From a virus: 21,886 bases of DNA. The position numbers were made by a program, and so were the translations under genes. This document shows positions 19,005 to 21,886 of the stretch, in pieces. The DNA lies in IMG/VR virus record IMGVR_UViG_3300034037_000045, positions 1 through 21,886 of that record. One strand, 5' to 3'. The first letter of the stretch is position 1, and each line of letters begins with the position of its first letter. Under the pieces are notes generated by a model, which saw only the letters and a program-made list of their open reading frames with translations, did not search any database and was not told the DNA's origin.

Positions 19005-19526
19005 CTAATCCTTTTTATGTTTTATGAATTTATTTACAACCTTCAATATATTTTCAGCAGCTTTATCACCAGAATCTCTCCTGTTTTCAAGAAATGATAC
19101 CACCAATTGCAGGAACAAAAAATAAACAACAATCTCATGTATATAACCAACTATATTTACATCTATACCATAAAATGTGTATGTGGTTGAATATTTTGAA
19201 AACATGTTTAATGCAGAAATAAATATAGTGTATAACACCATTTTTATTATAGTTCTGCCAATTTTATTGCTTTTCAACTCCTCATCTCTGTATCTTACAG
19301 ACGCTATTACTCCAGACACGAAATCAGCTATAAACATTAATATTATTGACAAATACAGGAATACATTTAATCCTGTAAAAAATTCTATATAATAAGAAAG
19401 TGTTGCAAATACAATACTTAACAATATAGTAAATTTAATATATAAAGGATGTATCATGTCGTATATAAATTCACTTGATTTCTTATATCCAAATACGTAT
19501 AATATTTCAGCAACTAACCCTCTCAT
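19005..19526 (-). CDS. Phage holin-like membrane protein (phage_holin_4 type), 173 aa
   Basis: Four hydrophobic segments are visible at about residues 30-48, 54-75, 93-110 and 123-146. Between the second and third lies ADFVSGVIASVRYRDEELKS (67-86), closely resembling the D-x-x-(T/S)-G-x-x-x-A ... (E/D)-L-x-S-x-K-x-G-R pattern of the phage_holin_4_1 (Cph1/TcdE-like) family. The C-terminus is a charged cytoplasmic-type tail ending in Lys residues, as in many holins. The protein would form lesions in the inner membrane to time lysis. It starts in a 4-base ATGA overlap with the upstream gene and is followed after one base by the phospholipase. No endolysin is recognisable in the window. A different membrane role is possible, but the family pattern is good. 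Confidence 0.85.
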   Translation of the reverse strand: MRGLVAEILYVFGYKKSSEFIYDMIHPLYIKFTILLSIVFATLSYYIEFFTGLNVFLYLSIILMFIADFVSGVIASVRYRDEELKSNKIGRTIIKMVLYTIFISALNMFSKYSTTYTFYGIDVNIVGYIHEIVVYFLFLQLVVSFLENRRDSGDKAAENILKVVNKFIKHKKD

Positions 19527-20206
19527 AACGGTCTATATCCATAATATAATAAATCCTTAATCTCTTTTATCAACGATGGATAATCTCCATTTGTTAATAC
19601 TATACCAGATTCTGCTAATCCAGCACCAACATAATCATTAGTTGATTCAACATAATCCATTATACCAGGAATAGTATCCCAGTAATTTAAACCAAGAATA
19701 CCATCGTTTTTATATAACGAAATAAGTCCAGAAACATTAATCATCAAATTAGTAGCATCTTGAAATGACATGTATTTTGGAATAATCAACTTAACGTAAC
19801 CCCATCTTTCTCTACAAGATTCGTCTGATTTTCTATTTTGCTCAAAAAATAATCTCAAAAGCTCTGCATTAGCTTCTTCTAACGTCATGCCTTTAGACAT
19901 TAGATGCGATATATAGTTTGAATTATTTTGATCTAAAGTCAAGCTTCTGTCTCTTGCATGATACTCTATTGCCACATCCTTTTCATCACTTGTTAAATTA
20001 TCCCAGCCTTTAGCTGTAACCTGCTCTTCTATACCTATTTTCACTTGCATAAAATCGTCTGCACAACACAAAGACTGATCCCATTCAAATATATTATCAG
20101 TAACATCATCGTAAATAGTTAAATCCAATGTTTCTGATATTGTATAAAAATCCTTATTCTCAGAAGAAACAACTAAATACCCTATTTTCTTTTTACCTAA
20201 TTTCAT
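19523..20206 (-). CDS. Uncharacterised tail-region protein, 227 aa
   Basis: I do not recognise a domain. The N-terminus is beta-like, then come a CC pair (near residues 47-48), a polar helical middle with a GWDNLTSDEKDVAIEYHARD segment, and a second helical part containing KGMTLEEANAELLRLF. The C-terminal third is hydrophobic and mixed, ending in YYGYRPL. There are no membrane segments or signal peptide. Four-base ATGA overlaps join it to both the 183-residue gene and the holin. The position between fibre-like genes and the lysis-like genes suggests a tail or host-interaction role (inference). Confidence 0.7.
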   Translation of the reverse strand: MKLGKKKIGYLVVSSENKDFYTISETLDLTIYDDVTDNIFEWDQSLCCADDFMQVKIGIEEQVTAKGWDNLTSDEKDVAIEYHARDRSLTLDQNNSNYISHLMSKGMTLEEANAELLRLFFEQNRKSDESCRERWGYVKLIIPKYMSFQDATNLMINVSGLISLYKNDGILGLNYWDTIPGIMDYVESTNDYVGAGLAESGIVLTNGDYPSLIKEIKDLLYYGYRPL

Positions 20207-20754
20207 ACTAATTCAAATATTTTTATTCTTTTTATATTAATTTGATTTTTACTTGATGAAGACTCATGATAAATATCGTACGTACTATTAGGATCTATCT
20301 CAAATAATTTTGAATATTCAAAAAAATCATTGCTTGTGACATTTATAGAGTCATGTAGGAATACGTTATTAGTTTTATCATATAAGGATACAATTGAACT
20401 ATTATCACCTCTCTTTAACCTTCCGAGAAAAACAACTTCAATGAAATTAGAATTGTTCACACTTTTTATATCACATTCTATTATTGATTTATTCTTACCT
20501 CTTAACTCATACTCTTTATTATCAACGTGTATCAAATTACTTACCTTGATACCAACATTTGCTAAAAACAAATCTGTCTCATATACATCGGCTTCTACTA
20601 TAGTAAAACCATCATATTTCAATGATGAAGGTTCAACTTCTTCAGACACATCAATATCCAAAGAAACATAACCTTCAGTCAATTGATCATAGGTCAATTC
20701 TTGATTAGAAAATCTTTTAATTATTCCAGTATTTAAGTCATAAACGAAATTCAT
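20203..20754 (-). CDS. Uncharacterised, probably beta-sandwich tail protein, 183 aa
   Basis: The protein is strongly beta-strand-like throughout, rich in Asn, Ser, Asp and Val, with a C-terminal stretch (FEIDPNSTYDIYHESSS, then a strand IKRIKIFEL) resembling the last strands of jelly-roll or carbohydrate-binding modules. It is short and has no membrane segment. It overlaps the 308-residue fibre-like gene by 4 bases (ATGA) and the next gene by 4 bases. A small tail-appendage or receptor-binding component is the best guess; no family could be named. Confidence 0.7.
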   Translation of the reverse strand: MNFVYDLNTGIIKRFSNQELTYDQLTEGYVSLDIDVSEEVEPSSLKYDGFTIVEADVYETDLFLANVGIKVSNLIHVDNKEYELRGKNKSIIECDIKSVNNSNFIEVVFLGRLKRGDNSSIVSLYDKTNNVFLHDSINVTSNDFFEYSKLFEIDPNSTYDIYHESSSSKNQINIKRIKIFELV

Positions 20755-21677
20755 ATCACCTCTATTAATACGTTAGGTCCAGAACAACCAGCGTTAAAAT
20801 TATTTTTATTTTTAAAAAATTTTATATTCAAATAAGCGTTTTTTGAAAAAATAATCGGTATCCTGTTTAACTCTAAATTCTTGTTGTTAGAGTCGTTATT
20901 TAAAAAAACAGAATTAACTGCAAAATTATTGTAAAAAGTAAAAACTCCATCTGCATAACAATATACAGCTCCAGTACCACTCATTCTTGATACATAAGTT
21001 CTAAATGTTAAATAAGCTTTTATATCATCTACAGGATTAAAAATTCCATTAGGTGTTAATTGAAGTCCTATTGTATCATAGCCAATTGTTGTAAACTGAA
21101 TGTTTTGATTAAAAACAGTTGGATACAATGTGTTTGTATTATATACAACAGTCCTGTATTTACCAGTATAAACATCTTCTACATTGGCATCTATTATCTT
21201 ATTCTTATCAAGATTAGATAAATCTTTTTCTTTTATTATTATTTGATAAATAAGTGCAAGAGGATATCCGTTAGCGTCAAAGTAATTAGAAGATAAAGTA
21301 TAGTTTCCAAGCGTGTCCAAGTTGGCTGTGATAAATTCTCCTGATGTTGTTCTTGGTGTTTCTCCTGTAATCTCTCCATCTGAGTTTGTTGTTGATAATA
21401 TTGCGTTTCCTGGGAATCCTCCTGTTGCGATTGTCGCTCCTTGAGGGATTGTGATACTTCCAGCTGTTCCTGAGTTAGACGGAATATCCTCTCTATAGGT
21501 AACTTTGACTTCATTGTTTTCTAAATTTTCTATCCTATTTGTTAATACAGTTAAATCAACTCCAGATTGACCTAATAAACTCTTTATCTTTAAATAATAC
21601 TTGTTCCTATTTATATCAACAAGAGTTATTAGATCTCTTGAGTCAAACGAATCTCTTATTTTGTAAACTCTGGACAT
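20751..21677 (-). CDS. Tail fibre-like protein, 308 aa
   Basis: Residues ~1-40 are an N-terminal region that may attach to the particle, and ~40-56 form a short coiled coil (DLTVLTNRIENLE). A Gly/Ser/Thr-rich segment (~60-115, SITIPQGATIATGG) leads into a beta domain with GNYTLSS (124-130) and YPLALIYQI (138-146), a pattern I associate with trimeric phage receptor-binding or fibre proteins of Bacteroidota phages. The C-terminal half is beta-rich with many Asn and aromatic residues. The DNA of residues ~66-86 is about 50% GC, against 23% in a 60-base stretch near the 3' end of the gene, hinting at a transferred module. It is separated by 30 bases from the upstream gene, the longest gap in the array. 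Function is inferred from composition and position. Confidence 0.72.
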   Translation of the reverse strand: MSRVYKIRDSFDSRDLITLVDINRNKYYLKIKSLLGQSGVDLTVLTNRIENLENNEVKVTYREDIPSNSGTAGSITIPQGATIATGGFPGNAILSTTNSDGEITGETPRTTSGEFITANLDTLGNYTLSSNYFDANGYPLALIYQIIIKEKDLSNLDKNKIIDANVEDVYTGKYRTVVYNTNTLYPTVFNQNIQFTTIGYDTIGLQLTPNGIFNPVDDIKAYLTFRTYVSRMSGTGAVYCYADGVFTFYNNFAVNSVFLNNDSNNKNLELNRIPIIFSKNAYLNIKFFKNKNNFNAGCSGPNVLIEVI

Positions 21678-21707
21678 ATATCTTTATACGATATTATATT
21701 ATTATCG
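21678..21707 (-). promoter_or_regulatory. Longest intergenic gap, with small inverted repeat
   Basis: This 30-base A/T-rich gap is the longest in the window. It holds an imperfect palindrome at 21689-21707 with a 5-bp CGATA/TATCG stem and a 9-base loop, followed on the minus strand by TATAAAGATATATG, where the ATG starts the fibre-like gene. It could affect translation or mark a weak promoter or processing site, but the stem is short and no U-tract follows, so it is not a good terminator. Confidence 0.2.
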
Positions 21708-21886
21708 TTATGCAATAGTTGATACGGCTGTAGTATGTCCCTGTGCTTGCAATTCAGCATCCAACGCAGCAAATAAATCATCTCTGCTCGGGTTGGTGTT
21801 GGCAGCAGGTATTGTGATTGTCGCTCTCCTTGAAATAGTAGGAGTAACAAGCGGTGAATTTCCTGCGTCAAAAGCTGCTTCATCTT
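21708..21886 (-). CDS. C-terminal end of a probable tail/structural protein (partial)
   Basis: Only the last 58 codons lie in the window; the frame enters at the right edge and ends with TAA at 21708-21710. The visible peptide starts DEAAFDAGNSPLVTPTISRR, continues with ATITIPAANTNPSRDDLFAA and ends in TTAVSTIA. It has balanced composition and protein-like hydrophobic spacing, unlike the Gln/Leu/Arg-rich overlapping frame on the same strand, which I take as a shadow. The segment is about 48% GC, well above the array average. The rest of the gene, and so its identity, is outside the window; its place before fibre-like genes suggests a structural protein. Confidence 0.65.
   Translation of the reverse strand, partial: DEAAFDAGNSPLVTPTISRRATITIPAANTNPSRDDLFAALDAELQAQGHTTAVSTIA

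Noticed and set aside
21239-21514. A 91-codon minus-strand frame rich in Gln and Glu
   Set aside because: It lies inside the fibre-like gene in another frame, and its composition is the product of frame-shifted Gly/Ser/Thr codons in a GC-richer patch.
21656-21883. A 75-codon minus-strand frame at the right edge
   Set aside because: It overlaps the better supported partial gene ending at 21708 and runs into the fibre-like gene; its Leu/Arg/Gln-rich composition looks like a shadow.
1-21886. Stop-codon reassignment, as in some crAss-like phages
   Set aside because: TAA ends most genes, TGA ends four at ATGA overlaps and TAG ends the holin; reading frames are complete under the standard code.
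1-21886. tRNA genes, CRISPR arrays, insertion sequences or terminators
   Set aside because: The window is almost entirely coding with gaps of at most 30 bases; no cloverleaf, regular spaced repeats, transposase or stem with U-tract was seen.

Overview
The window reads as part of the virion-structure region of a crAss-like bacteriophage (order Crassvirales) whose host is probably a Bacteroidota bacterium. Four things point there. The DNA is AT-rich. Every convincing gene lies on the minus strand in one tightly packed, head-to-tail array. The starts mostly lack Shine-Dalgarno sequences and instead follow A/T-rich leaders, as in Bacteroidota. The gene order (ring-like proteins, HU/IHF-like protein, a very large tail protein, then several huge internal proteins) is the one known from crAss-like phages. 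Family names come from recognising sequence patterns by eye; no search was run. TAA, TGA and TAG all end genes here, so nothing suggests a recoded stop codon.

Layout in the direction of transcription (high to low coordinates). (1) 21886-19523: the C-terminal end of one probable tail protein, a fibre-like 308-residue protein, and two uncharacterised proteins of 183 and 227 residues. (2) 19526-18149: a holin-like membrane protein followed after one base by a patatin-like phospholipase with intact catalytic motifs, a possible lysis or envelope-attack pair. (3) 18146-17004: a calcineurin-like metallophosphoesterase with an N-terminal HTH-like segment. (4) 17002-14379: a ring/adaptor-like protein, an HU/IHF-like protein, two small unknown proteins, and a second ring-like protein. 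(5) 14395-10124: a 1423-residue muzzle/stabilisation-like tail protein. (6) 10104-1: three large proteins of 887, 702 and at least 1773 residues, interpreted as internal cargo proteins that are carried in the particle and ejected; the last runs off the left edge of the window.

The array is almost entirely coding. Neighbours overlap by 1, 4 or 17 bases or are separated by at most 30, so it is probably one late operon with translational coupling. No tRNA, rRNA, CRISPR array, insertion sequence or convincing terminator was seen, and there is no non-coding stretch over 300 bases. The least expected content is the holin, phospholipase and phosphoesterase block lying between tail genes and ring genes, and patches of distinctly higher GC inside the fibre-like genes at the right end.
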